Assembly (NCBI GenBank): GCA_963556695.1
Contig: CAUWAG010000020.1
Span: 2,852,001-2,916,000, forward strand
Length of the DNA stretch: 64,000 nucleotides
Reading direction: 5' to 3'
Source of the DNA: Anthostomella pinea
Lineage: Eukaryota; Ascomycota; Sordariomycetes; Xylariales; Xylariaceae
Position numbers and translations under genes: made by a program. Positions 24,376 to 35,296 of the stretch are shown one piece after another. The first letter of the stretch is position 1. Every line of letters starts with the position of its first letter. The notes under the pieces were generated by a model, which was not told where the DNA came from, did not search any database, and worked only from the letters and a program-made list of their open reading frames with translations.

Positions 24376-24855
24376 GGCAGATACCGAACGAACACTTGGG
24401 GAATCAGCTACTGCTACTGCATCTCACTGCCGCACTGATTATTGGAACCCGGGACAGAGCAGGCTGGTATATCAGTAGATAGTAATCATGTAAGACAATC
24501 CATCAGAGAACTAGAACTGCACCGGAAGGATTTTGGGCGCATGTGCTTCCGGGGAAAAGTAATACTCCCGCAGTAGGCAGTTTTAGATTCGAATTCAGAT
24601 GATGGGTGATGACTAGAAGCTATCCTGATTCCCGATCGAGCTCCAGTACACACACTCCATTCTTGCCTCGGGGGTATGGGTATAAATAACATGGGTGTCT
24701 ACAGACAGCCAAAAGGGCAACAAGTATGAGTGCATACCAAGCAGCCTCTCTTCCCTTCCCTCGCTGCTTGTGTGCCGTTGCCCCTGCCGCTCGATACATG
24801 TCCTAATTTACAAACGTACAACTTTTGCCAGATCTACTGCTGCTGAGTTGCGCAG
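24376..24855. other. Convergent intergenic region NUP159 / dynein intermediate chain
   Basis: 0.48 kb between two stop codons; presumably both 3' untranslated regions. No gene seen. Confidence 0.55.
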
Positions 24856-27011
24856 CTATTGCACCACGCCCGCAGCGCCTGCGCCTACAGCTTCCAGCCG
24901 CGCAACGAGCTTCTTGACGCTGGTCCACTCGTCGCTGCGCACGGCCTCCTTGCCGCCGAGATCGGGACCGACCTCGAAGAGGCTGAGGACGGCGTCGATG
25001 CCACCGGTGGCGAGGCGCTTCCCTTCGGTGGACTCCCAGGCGACCTTGTTGAGGCTGTTGCTGAGCAGCTGGCGGCCCTCCTTGCGCGGCGTGGGGCTGA
25101 TCTTGGCGACGGGGATCTCGGTCTCGACGGTGAGGTCCCAGAGCTCGAGCGAGCCGGCGCCGTCGACGAGGGCGAAGACGCCCGGGCGGACGGGCGACCA
25201 CGCGGCGTCGTAGACGACGTCCTCACGCACAAATTCGAGGAGCGGTGACACGGCTGTGCCTGCGCTCTCGACGATGGTGCTCGTGGCCGCCGGGGCACGT
25301 ACCTTCCAGAGCTTGACGGACCAGTCAAGCGACGACGACAGCACGAGGTCGCCGAGGTCGACGGGCCCCCTGGCCGGGTGGAAATCGACGCTCATGACGG
25401 GTGCGGCGTGTCCATTATAGGATACGCGCGAGTCGACGCCGGCCTTAGCGCCCGCGCGGTCGTACCGGTGGCACGGGTAGATGGAGCCTTCTTCCGAGCC
25501 GAGCAGGAAATAGGTCGGGTCCGCCTGCGGGAAGGCCATGGCAGTCGGCGCGAGGTCCTCAAACTTATTCGGAGGCGGTGTCGTGAGGGTGAGTGATTCC
25601 TGGGGTTGGGAGAGCATGTCGACGCTCCAGACGCAGAGTGCGCCGTCCGTCGACACTGATATGATGTTGTTTGCATTTTGGGTGCCGACGATATCGACCG
25701 AGTAGATGGGATGCGAATGGCCAGAGCCTGTCAGGGGTGTCTTTTGAACAGGTGCGGTCTTCGCACGCGTGTCCCAGAGCAGGACCTGTCCCGAGTAGGT
25801 GCCGCCGATGATGAGGTTGGGGTGGAAGGGAGAGAACTTGGCTGTGAGTATATCGGAGGGGGCGTGGAACAGGAATTCGGCTCGCTCGTGGAGGTGTTGA
25901 TTCCACACTTGTACGATGCCGTCTGGATCGTGTGGCGCCGACGGGTTCTTGGTGTATGAAGCTAGCACGAGCTCTGGGAATTTAGGGGAGAAATCTATAC
26001 TGCTGATCATGCGTTTCTTTGACCATCGGTCATCGTGGAACTGCACGACCTCTTTCACTCGCCGCCGACCTTTGCCCCCTGTGTTTCCGGCCTGCTCATC
26101 CTCGTCTTCGATATCATGGGCCTGGAGGGAGTAGTCGACCAGGATATCGTATTCATTACTGACGTCGAGGGCGCGCTCTATCACCTTGGTTGATCTCTCA
26201 ACAAAGTCGAAAAAGTCGTCAGAGGCCGTCACTGCTGCCAGCTCCTCGCCGCTCAACGCCCTAGCGGGGAAGTTGAAGGTAGCAACAGAAGCAGGCTGGA
26301 GAAGACCATCAGTGACAAGTTCGCGAGCGGCCCGCAATTCCTCCTCGATTTCCTGTCGCAGGTTCTGGCGCAACTCTTCCTCCCTACTACGCTCCCATCT
26401 GCTCATGCGCTTGTTCGGTGTGGAAGTGTTGCCAGGCAGGTCTTCGTCTTCGAGATCGGAGAAGGCGCGTGCTCGTGAGGCGGGCGGTGTCCAGTCGTCT
26501 GCGGTCTGGACACCCTTGCTGTAGGAGAAGACTTCCCTGACGGGCGAGGGCGGGCACTCGTAGACGGTCTGGAGGGGTACGGTGGTCAAGACCTGGGGTT
26601 GCGAGGGCTGCGAGGGTGCGGCGGTCTGGCCGTTTGCTTGCGAAGCATACTCGGAGTGTTCGGCACTGAGTTCGCCGCCACTCAACACACTGGCTGGCCG
26701 ACTTCCGCGGGGCCCAGGCGAGGCGGCACCGGTGGTGGATGCAGGCCTGCTCTCGCCCACCAGACTGTTGATCAGACTCTCGATCTCTTTCCGGTTGTCG
26801 GCGCGGCCGGGCGTGGGGGATATCAGCTGTTCGACGGGCGTCAGCGGGCCGGACACAGACGACACATGTGCAAATAGGGGCAAGGTACATCGCTCGGGCC
26901 GGCTATGCTCGTTCTACCGGCACTGGCCTGGTTCGCCCGCAGCTCTCGCTGTCGCTTGAGCTCGGCAAGCTTCGCCTTCTTGGCTAGAATCTCATCGCGT
27001 CGTTGCTGCAT
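24856..27011 (-). CDS. Cytoplasmic dynein intermediate chain
   Basis: Scaffold subunit of cytoplasmic dynein, joining heavy chain, light chains and dynactin. Two exons: 27011-26889 (ATG at 27011, MQQRRDEILAKKAKLAELKR) and 26826-24856, 697 residues. The 62-bp intron has a GTACCT donor and CAG acceptor and restores SIAGPSDLISPTPGRADNRK. The N-terminal ~25 residues form the charged coiled coil that binds p150 dynactin. YSKGVQTADDW at about residues 143-153 is the light-chain (LC8/Tctex) docking motif of this family. From about residue 300 there are WD40 repeats (FSPKFPELVLASYT, AKFSPFHPNLIIGGTYSGQVLLWD, HSHPIYSVDIVGTQNANNI, VLSSSLDWSVKLW, WSPVRPGVFALVDGAGSLELWDL). It corresponds to Pac11 in yeast and NudI in Aspergillus. 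Tail to tail with NUP159; divergent from the ATP synthase e gene. Confidence 0.95.
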
Positions 27012-27670
27012 GGTGTCCTCGACCAAGGCCCATGCCGGGTCTGTGGTCAGCGTGTGCCGATTCCGAAAGCAGAGGGTCCCTGGTGATCAGCGGCAGTGGC
27101 GCTTTCAGATGCCGGTGTGCGGACAAGTTGCAGCGGTGTACTCGCGGTCGCTGTGCGAAGCTGTAGAGGTCGGCGTCGTTGTGTGTTGTTGTTTCTATAC
27201 AAGACAAGATCAGCTGGTCGCTTTGTCCGCTGCTCTAATAATTAATGCCATGTCGGCGCATCGCGACCAGCCCAGTCCGACGTAGCTTCCCCAGTTTAGA
27301 AGAGCCCCGTTCCTGCTTTCCGCCCTGGCCCCGGGAACTTGGAAATACCTGCATGTACATTGTACCGAACTCATTAGGTAATCAGGGGTGCGTCCCCCAC
27401 AGCTGTCTGCACCCGTCAAGTCTCCGTCAGGTCAATTGCTGGCCTTCCGGTGTGCTGCGCTGCCGGCCCGGGAAAATTATTGTATGCGAAACCTCCCGAC
27501 CTCGTCCAATCCAATCCTCTCCAGTGCCGTATCACGCAACTCGATAGGACCTACCACCCTTCCACCTCTCTGCTACCAGTAGAGGGCCAATTGGCAACCC
27601 ATTGCCCGTCTGCGCGCTCTTCATCAACCGTCCCTCCGCTCCGTATCCAGTTGCGCGACAAACCGGCCCA
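27012..27670. other. Divergent promoter region dynein IC / ATP synthase e
   Basis: 0.66 kb between opposite start codons. GC-rich, no gene or RNA found. It must contain both promoters. Confidence 0.6.
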
Positions 27671-28098
27671 ATGTCTACCACTTCGGGAGTCAACGTGCGC
27701 AGCCATCCTCGCGATGACACTGTAAGATACACAATAGCTAACGCTGTCTGTCCACTCCAGGTGCTGCGGTACTCGGCGCTCGCGTTCGGTGTCTTCTACG
27801 GCTTCACCCACCAGCGATCCATCACCGCCTCCCAAAAGGCCGCCGCCGCACAGAAGGAATATCAACACAAGCAACATTTAATAGAGCAGGCCAGGGCTGA
27901 GTACACCAAGAAGAAGAACCCGCCTTCCGCCTCCGCAGAGAAGGCCGGCCGTATGTCCCCCCCTCTCCGACAGCTACCACCGGAGATATGCGCGAAAAGG
28001 GACGTCATGAGTGCTGACCCACCACCACAGTGAAGCAAGACCCGATGGACCCCAACTTCGACCTGGAAGCCTATCTGAGCGGTTTCGAGAAGGCTTAA
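27671..28098 (+). CDS. TIM11: Mitochondrial F1Fo ATP synthase subunit e
   Basis: Small inner-membrane subunit that promotes ATP synthase dimers and cristae shape. Three exons: 27671-27694, 27761-27950 and 28031-28098, 93 residues (usual length 90-100). The first exon has only eight codons (MSTTSGVN); splicing from GTGCGC to CAG gives MSTTSGVNVLRYSALAFGVF, the conserved start of the family. A GCTAAC branch site lies at about 27737. A single membrane helix with GxxxG-like small residues (ALAFGVFYGF) is followed by a charged helix (QKEYQHKQHLIEQARAEYTK) and the C-terminal DPNFDLEAYLSGFEKA. An alternative donor at 27721 would insert nine codons but breaks the conserved N-terminus. No cleavable presequence, as usual for this subunit. 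Confidence 0.93.
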
Positions 28099-28771
28099 GT
28101 CATGCGGAGATGGATCTAATATGGAAGCAAAATGGTCACGAAATAATATTGGCCGAGAAAGCAAAGTTGCCAGACGGGAAGGCCAAGCTGGAGCGGTGGA
28201 ACAAACTGGATCGATGTCGCCCCCTACCGACGACTTGGAGACAGGCGCCTTCCTCTGGGAAGGTTCGGTGTACGATTGCGACGCTCTCCAGAATACCGCC
28301 TGATAGATTTCTTTGCTGCGTTCTCCCTGTACATCTGTACAATACCATCAATTACCAAGACCGAGGAGAAACGCCAGATCTGACCCTGATGCTACCATTT
28401 CCGATCTCCTGTGCCGAATCGGCCTGAGCGAAGCCAGGCCGGACTCTGACCTGCTAAAATAACCCCTCCGACTTATGTCAAGCTTGCCATGCCCAAGACG
28501 CACGTACATCGGGTTTGATTTAGACGCTCAACTGGACAGGTGCTCTCTTTCGGAGTCCACCAATCTTAGTACGGAGTGGGCTCTTGCGGGACCCTCGGCA
28601 AGTGCTTTCTAACTCGGTAGAGATTCGACAGTACGGGACGTAGTACGCACTCTGTTCCAGGCTATTATACCGTATGAAACTCAGCGCAGCAGGTATCAAT
28701 ACAGCAGGAAACTAAGCCAACAGCTGGAAAAAGGGGTATGGTGACAAGCAGTTCGTTGAACCGATTGCCGT
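28099..28771. other. Convergent intergenic region, no gene seen
   Basis: 0.67 kb between the ATP synthase e stop and the hemerythrin-like stop. It contains the word AGTACGGAGT at about 28568-28577. No gene is supported. Confidence 0.55.
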
Positions 28772-29825
28772 CTACACGGCCGGAAGCTTCGGTACTGCAT
28801 ACAAGGGCTTTGGGGTTCCCAGCCTATCCAGAGGCGCAAATTTGTACCAGTCCGAATGGAGGTAAACCGGCCCGTTTCGAACGAACGAGAGAATGAACCA
28901 TTGCGCTGGGCGGAAGCCAGCCCATCTCCCGCCCTCGAACGTGAGATCGTGTGTCAGCAAACAGTAGACCATGCCTGTGGCCAACCCGGTTTCTTTCTAC
29001 GACTTGTCGGATGGGCGTGAGGAGGTGGTATAACTAGGTACTGTATGTGTGCGGAGTAACTGACCAGTTTCGTCTGTGCATCTTCACCGAGAGCCTTCTG
29101 AAGGCCAGCCACTGCATCAGGTGAGGTCAGTATGTTCTTCTGTATGTAGATCGCCATTGGAGAGATCGAGTTCATGCTTGGAAGTAGAGTCTTCCGCCAT
29201 AGTCACAGGAGGAACCACATAGCTCTGGAGGCTACTCACTCTTATCGGCGCCAAACCGCCTCAGCTTCATCAACGTGGGATCTCGTCGGCGAGGTGCTCG
29301 CACAGGGTGTTCCCAAAGCCATCGATCAAGGTCACAACTTTGTCGCCGTCATACGTATCGACATCGTTCAGGCAGGCCTCCAGGTATGCCTCCATAGCAT
29401 GCAGGCCGTCGTGGAAGGCCTCGTGCTGCTCGACGTTGGCCGCCATGATGTCCTCCTCCCCGGCCATGGCCTCGACGGCCGGGAAGAACATGGTCTCCTC
29501 GCCGCGGTAGTGGACGTCCGTGTAGACGAGCATGGTCTGCGCGAAGTGGAGGAAGGACTTCTTGTCCTGCGGATGCACGTGAGGCGCTTGGTTGTAGACG
29601 GCGTTGAGGCCCCTGATGATGGTGTTGTGGACGCAGGCCATTTCCGACGCCGTATCGACGAAGACGTCCGACTGCGCACTTTGTCAGATATGACTTGAGT
29701 TCTGAATACCCATACTGCTGGGAACCAGAGCATAACGTTGCCTGTTGTCCTTCTGCGGGCTGCTGCGCGGGTGTGGGAATCAAGGGGAAGGGGCCGTCGG
29801 CCCAGAATGCTTTGCGATCACCCAT
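28772..29825 (-). pseudogene. Hemerythrin-like (HHE domain) gene with an apparent 1-base frameshift
   Basis: Likely a non-haem di-iron four-helix protein of the fungal HHE cation-binding family; physiological role unknown. Proposed exons: 29825-29742, 29671-29236, 29176-29065 and 28996-28772. Iron-ligand candidates appear in order: EMACVHNTIIRGLN, YTDVHYRGEETMFFPAVE (HxxxE), VEQHEAFHDGLH and TLCEHLADEIP. The C-terminal part (LLTHDLTFEGGRW, HSDWYKFAPLDRLGTP, PLYAVP) also matches the family. Between them the frame breaks: at 29277-29279 the reading after DEIP runs into TGA, whereas one extra base would continue as TLMKLRRFGADK. Exons 3 and 4 then join in phase, which suggests a very recent mutation or a homopolymer sequencing error. 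Intron 1 has no phase-compatible GT donor; a GC donor (CAG/GCAACG) fits. If the break is real, the product lacks its last ~125 residues. Confidence 0.7.
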
Positions 29826-31117
29826 TTTGGCCGCTGAAGTAGTCTTCCAGGTCGATGACGAGTACAGGAGAGCATATCAGGGCTTTGAAGTGGCATCATG
29901 GCCCTTGGACTGGCTCCCCATGGGATCGTTCACCCTGTTCAGATTGGCTGCGCCGTCCAACAGGATTTATCCCCAAGCTGAGGCTTTCCCATGCCATATG
30001 CTAGTAGTCTCTGACCGCGATGACGGATCAGCTGTCTGGATAGTAATAGTCGGCGGCCATAAGCGAGATAGAGAACGGAGATAGTGCTGAGTGTGTAGTT
30101 CAGGGTGGTTCAGCTCCATCAGGGTGGATGAAGAAGAGTAGTGTCATTAGATCTCAAGCAAAGTAGGGACTCTGGGGGACGAAGTAGGAGAACGTTACAC
30201 ACAGCACCTTGGAATTACCTACTTTCACGTGCAGGTTTACTAGGTACCTACCTATATTGCCTACCTGCTAAGATGATGGGCAAGTACCAGCTTACCCAGG
30301 GTGACTATAGCTGTTGCTTGAGCACCTAACCTTAGTTACCTCATCTCGTACAACGGAAATGCCCCCTAGGCATCAACATTGCGATTGGCTTTCCAAGTCT
30401 GGGTGTGACTTGGTATATTCACACCAGTGCCACATGCTTCCAGGAAATATGCCTTTTATAACCTTACATGACGAAGTGCACGACAGCATGGTACACACTT
30501 GCGGATAGGATATTATTGTGCCTTTGTGGTAGCGGAACCAGAACAGAGATCTATCACAAGTCTTGGTTGGGATGATCTGTATTCTGGTTGGTGCTTGGTT
30601 ACGTTCGGATGGGAAGGATCCCATCCGAGAAGTATCTAAATACCTAAATTACAGTGGGTTGGTACCTGTCACCTCGGGCAGCCATCCCAGGTAACCTTAT
30701 CGTAGAACGCCCTGGATGACAGGAGATCCGATAAAGTACTGGTGGCTGGATCCAGTGGCTGGGATCCACATTATTAGTACTTTGGTATGCAGGTAACCGG
30801 CCTTAGGGCTGCAATGGTGCATGCGGTTTAGGTGCACAAAGAGCCCTCAGCCAATGACAGACGCACGGGCCACGCTTACCCCTGAATTGGTGCTGCAAGT
30901 CACAAGTGAAGGTGCGAAGTACCTCCGTACCAGCTACCTCTAGCGCTTGGCACTACGGGTACAGCTGTCCTCTCACATCACCAACTCGCTTGTTGAAGCT
31001 TCAACGTTTCTTGCCCAGACACTTTTAACACTCTACAACAGACGGACAACAACACAACAGATGTGACGCACTGCACCGGTCGCATCTTCGTCGTCCAAGG
31101 GAACCTAATCTTCGACA
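29826..31117. other. Divergent promoter region hemerythrin-like gene / STT3
   Basis: 1.29 kb. It contains palindrome TAGGTACCTA at 30241-30250 and CTCCGTAC at 30923-30930. ORFs inside are short and unsupported. The last ~100 bp before STT3 is AC-rich leader-like sequence. Confidence 0.55.
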
Positions 31118-33648
31118 ATGGCCGTCGCCACCGACGCCAGCTCTGCCCCCATGGAGCTGCTGGTCTCGGTAGGCAAGAACCAGAGCACCAAGACCCTGCT
31201 GAGGGTCTTGATTCTCTGCTTCATTGCCGCCGCTGCCGTCGCCAGTCGCCTGTTCTCTGTCATCCGTATGCAGCATCTCCCCCTTGCTCTAAAGCTCGTT
31301 GCTAATTGACTCCTTCTCTTCCAGGTTTCGAGAGTATCATCCACGAATGTCAGTCAAGCTTCCTTCTATAGACCCTCGACCTCCTCCCCATCCTCCTCTT
31401 CTACCCAGGTGATGCGAACGCCCCTCTAACTTCCCACAGTTGACCCGTGGTTCAACTTCCGCGCAACCAAGTACCTCGTCGCCCATGGCTTCTACGATTT
31501 CTGGAATTGGTTTGACGACCGGACATGGCATCCTCTGGGAAGAGTTACGGGAGGCACCCTTTACCCGGGCCTGATGGTCACCAGCGGTGCCATCTACCAC
31601 GCCCTGCGAGCCCTGACCGTCCCCGTCGATATCCGCAACATCTGTGTGCTCCTGGCACCCGCCTTCTCCGGTCTGACTGCCTTCGCCGCCTACCTTCTCA
31701 CCAATGAGATGACCACCTCGTCCTCGGCCGGCCTTCTTGCCGCCGCCTTCATGGGCATCACCCCCGGCTATATCTCGCGATCCGTAGCTGGTTCCTACGA
31801 TAACGAGGCTATCGCCATCTTCCTGCTCGTCTACACCTTCTACCTCTGGATCAAGGCCCTGAAGGTCGGCTCCGTCATGTGGGGTGCCCTGTGCGCTCTC
31901 TTCTACGGCTACATGGTGGCTTCCTGGGGTGGTTACGCCTTCATCACATGCCTGATCCCTCTGCACGCCTTCGTGCTTGTCTGTATGGGGAGGTTCAGCA
32001 ACCGCCTCTACGTGGCATACAACACTTGGTACGCTCTTGGAACATTGGCCAGCATGCAAATTCCCTTCGTCGGTTTCGCGCCCGTCAGCACCAGTGAGCA
32101 CATGCCAGCTTTAGGTGAGTGTCCATCCAGATCACAAATCCATGCGCCTTGCACAATCGGCTGACTTGGTGCAGGTATCTTCGGCTTCCTCCAGCTCGTG
32201 GCCTTCCTTGAATACGTGCGTTCTGCCGTCCCGAGCCGGCAATTCCAGACCTTCCTCTACGTAGGCTTGGGTGGTGTCTTCGGTGTTGCGCTGCTGGGTC
32301 TTGTCGGTCTCACCACCGGCGGTTACATCGCGCCATGGTCTGGTCGATTCTACTCTTTGTGGGATACGAGCTACGCCAAGATCCATATCCCCATCATTGC
32401 GTCCGTGTCTGAACATCAACCTACCGCTTGGCCCGCCTTCTTCTTCGACCTCAACATGTTGATCTGGCTATTCCCAGCCGGTGTCTACATGTGCTTCCAG
32501 AAACTGGAGGATGAGCATGTCTTCGTCATCGTATACGCTCTTTTTGGCAGTTACTTTGCCGGTGTCATGGTCCGGCTGATGCTGACTTTGACACCCGTGG
32601 TCTGTGTGGCTGCGGCTATTGCTGCATCCCAACTCCTGGACACGTACTTGGTATACAAGTCGCCGGTAGCGCCAGAAGCTAAGGAGGAAGAAGTCACAGA
32701 TGGTACCGCCAAGAAGTCGAAGCAGAGTGCCTTGCGGTCGACATCGCAGCCTGTGGTCGGAATCTACACCCTGATCTCCAAGGGCTTCATCGCTGGAGCA
32801 ATGACACTGTTCCTGCTCATTTTTGTGCAGCACTGTACGTGGGTCACCTCGAACGCCTACTCGTCTCCTTCCGTCGTGTTAGCTAGCAGAATGCCGGATG
32901 GTAGTCAGCACATCATCGACGATTACCGTGAGGCTTACCAGTGGCTTCGACAAAACACCAAGGAGGATGCCAAGATCATGTCATGGTGGGATTACGGCTA
33001 CCAGATTGGTGGCATGGCCGACCGGCCTACCTTGGTAGATAACAACACGTGGAACAACACGCACATTGCCACGGTGGGCAAGGCGATGAGTTCGCGTGAA
33101 GAAGTCAGCTACCCCATCATGCGCCAGCACGAGGTCGACTACGTGCTGGTCGTCTTTGGTGGTCTTCTCGGCTACTCGGGTGACGACATCAACAAGTTCC
33201 TCTGGATGGTCCGAATCGCCGAGGGCATCTGGCCCGATGAGGTCAAGGAGCGCGACTACTTCACGCCCCGTGGTGAATATCGGGTAGACAGCGAGGCCTC
33301 GGAAACGATGAAGAACAGCCTGATGTGAGTACGGTGCTTCCCCTTGACACGGCGCGAGTTGCTGACAGAAAGAACAGGTACAAGATGTCTTACTACAACT
33401 ACTGCTCCCTCTTCCCTCCTGGACAGGCTCAGGATCGCGTGCGTGGCGTCCGACTCCCTGACCAAGGCCCGGTCCTCAACACACTCGAGGAGGCCTACAC
33501 CAGCGAGAACTGGATCATCAGAATCTATAAGGTCAAGGACCTCGACAACGTTGGTCGAGACCACGCTTTGGCGGCCTCGTTCGACCGGGGTAACAAGAAG
33601 AAGAAGGCCGGCAAGAAGCGTGGCCCAAGAGTTCTCCGCGCGGAGTAG
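31118..33648 (+). CDS. STT3: Oligosaccharyltransferase catalytic subunit STT3
   Basis: Transfers the lipid-linked glycan to Asn of nascent proteins in the ER lumen. Five exons: 31118-31265, 31325-31348 (only 24 nt), 31440-32114, 32175-33324 and 33378-33648, 755 residues (yeast Stt3 is 718). Catalytic motifs are complete: FDPWFNFR (first DxD-type motif, near residue 58), GSYDNEAIA (second), [10 protein letters not shown] (SVSE loop), [11 protein letters not shown] near residue 552 (WWDYG, acceptor Ser/Thr recognition) and [13 protein letters not shown] (DK-type motif). About a dozen hydrophobic segments are visible, from [20 protein letters not shown] onward. [13 protein letters not shown] keeps the conserved N-glycosylation site region. 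The C-terminus is Lys-rich ([10 protein letters not shown]). All phases close. The tiny exon 2 encodes RFESIIHE. Confidence 0.98.
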
Positions 33649-34002
33649 GGATGCAAGCAAGGTCTTGCAGGATTGAAATTGAGCGGTGATTACTTCTAGA
33701 ACAAGTTGGGTCACATGTGTCGCATAGACCTGCTGGGTTTCCAAGGACAGCCGCCGCAAAAGAAGAGGCTGGCAATGTACGTGTAACTAAAAGAAAGCAA
33801 TGAAACTGGATGAAACTCATTGTTCGGGAACATTAGTGGCAACGATATATGCCTGTGATCGCTAGAACATCCAGACCATACATACATGTAATAAACCACA
33901 ATCTTGCTTTTCACCTGGCCAAAATTATGGCAACAAGATATTCACATGAAAAACCTTCTACCAAAACATAAGTCAATCAGGTCGTATGCAAAGAAATAAA
34001 GC
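33649..34002. other. Intergenic region between STT3 and tRNA-Thr
   Basis: 0.35 kb, moderately AT-rich; presumably the STT3 3' untranslated region. Nothing else seen. Confidence 0.5.
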
Positions 34003-34083
34003 TGCCCACTACTGGAGTCGAACCAGTTGCCTCCTCATTTCTGCAGTTACTAGTGAGGCGCTCTACCGCTGAGCTAAGCGGGC
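34003..34083 (-). tRNA. tRNA-Thr (anticodon AGT) with an intron
   Basis: On the minus strand the acceptor arm GCCCGCT pairs with AGTGGGC (one G-T), discriminator A. The D-arm is GCTC/GAGC with loop AGCGGTA. The anticodon stem CCTCA pairs with TGAGG, and the loop begins CTAGTA, so the anticodon is AGT (34049-34051). The T-arm is ACTGG/CCAGT with loop TTCGACT. About nine extra bases sit between the anticodon loop and the 3' stem strand (about 34039-34047), the usual place for a tRNA intron. CCA is not encoded, as normal in eukaryotes. Both internal promoter boxes (GCTCAGCGGTAG-like A box, GGTTCGACTCC B box) are intact. Confidence 0.93.
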
Positions 34084-35296
34084 GAAGAATAAATCAGACC
34101 GCTCGGAGGCGGCGGAATTTGATGAACATTTCCCCTCGTATCGGGTCTTCTATAGCCTGTGTGACGGGCCGTTGCTCGGCGAAGTCCGTTCTAGACACAA
34201 CAGTTGAGCTCTGTGCTTGCTGCAACCTGCAGCTTACCACTTGGTCCATGGTTAAATATCTGGTACCAGTCGCCAGTGACCATAATAACGCTGAATAATT
34301 ACACCAGCTTTACGCAGACCCGTCTCAGGCGTACTGAGCAAGCAACCTCAGCTTGAAGTGCCGAGACCCCACAGCAGGCTGTCTGTCACTGTCTCTAGCA
34401 TCGATGATCAGGTACAGATCTCAGATGGCACTTCATTCGTATATGCACCAACACCCAACCTCGCATACGTTTGCTGCAAACATCATCTTGCAATTCATGC
34501 TATCTGCTATCTAACCTGGGATTATCACGATGATACGTGCAAGTACAAGTCTCGCCCTTTTTTTCTCTCTCTCCTCTCGGCCATTTTGCTAGCTAGTAAT
34601 GTCATGTCCATCAACGTTTTGGGCTAAGCATGTGCTGCTGCTGAACTGCTAGTGATTGATTGATCGATCAGACAGCTCTGCTGGACGGCGAAGAAGGCAT
34701 GTGATCCCAAGCTGACGCAAGAAGACGCATTCCGTTCTCGTAACCGTATCAACTTCGTGCTCAATCGATGGATCTCGCAGCCGCAGTGGTTCGTCTGGTA
34801 CGGTCCGTCCCAGCATGAGACTGTTTGGATGATAGCAGACTGTCCACCACCATACCATCTCTCTTCATCAACAACTCTCCGTGTTCTCTTCAACTTGTTT
34901 TATTCGTTTCGTGATTTTGTTCTCTTTCTTATTCCTGATCCAACATCCTCCAAGTCTTCGGCACAGTAACAAATGGCAACGGCGAAAGTGCCAGGCATCA
35001 TGCAGAAAAGTGTCGCGTGCGGAGGTAATCCAAACAAGCCCATGCCAGCCAGTGGTGGCTGCCACTAGTAACAGGTGTGTGTGTGTGTCGATGCGAGAAA
35101 TGTCATCCTTGCGTCGGCCAGTAAGTGGGAGTCTGTTCATATCCTCCAACCGCCAGCCAAGACGCGAATGATCACATCTCGGCTTCTGGAAAGAGGAATG
35201 ACAATGCAAACTTCAGGTAGGCCAACGCAAACGTATTCACACGCAAGCTGTCATGAATGTAGGAAATAGTACAAAGCTGATCAAGGTCAAGCTTGT
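34084..35296. other. Intergenic region downstream of tRNA-Thr
   Basis: 1.2 kb. It carries a (GT)7 run at about 35075-35088 and pyrimidine-rich patches. No ORF with recognisable content. Confidence 0.5.
35075..35088. repeat. Dinucleotide microsatellite (GT)7
   Basis: Seven uninterrupted GT units in intergenic DNA. Confidence 0.9.

Noticed and set aside
23433..24395. 320-codon antisense ORF under the NUP159 3' part
   Set aside because: Shadow frame; Ser/Arg-rich with no domain, and the sense frame is well supported.
27671..27760. Alternative first exon for ATP synthase e ending at 27720
   Set aside because: The resulting intron would be only about 40 nt and would insert nine residues into the conserved GVNVLRYSAL start.
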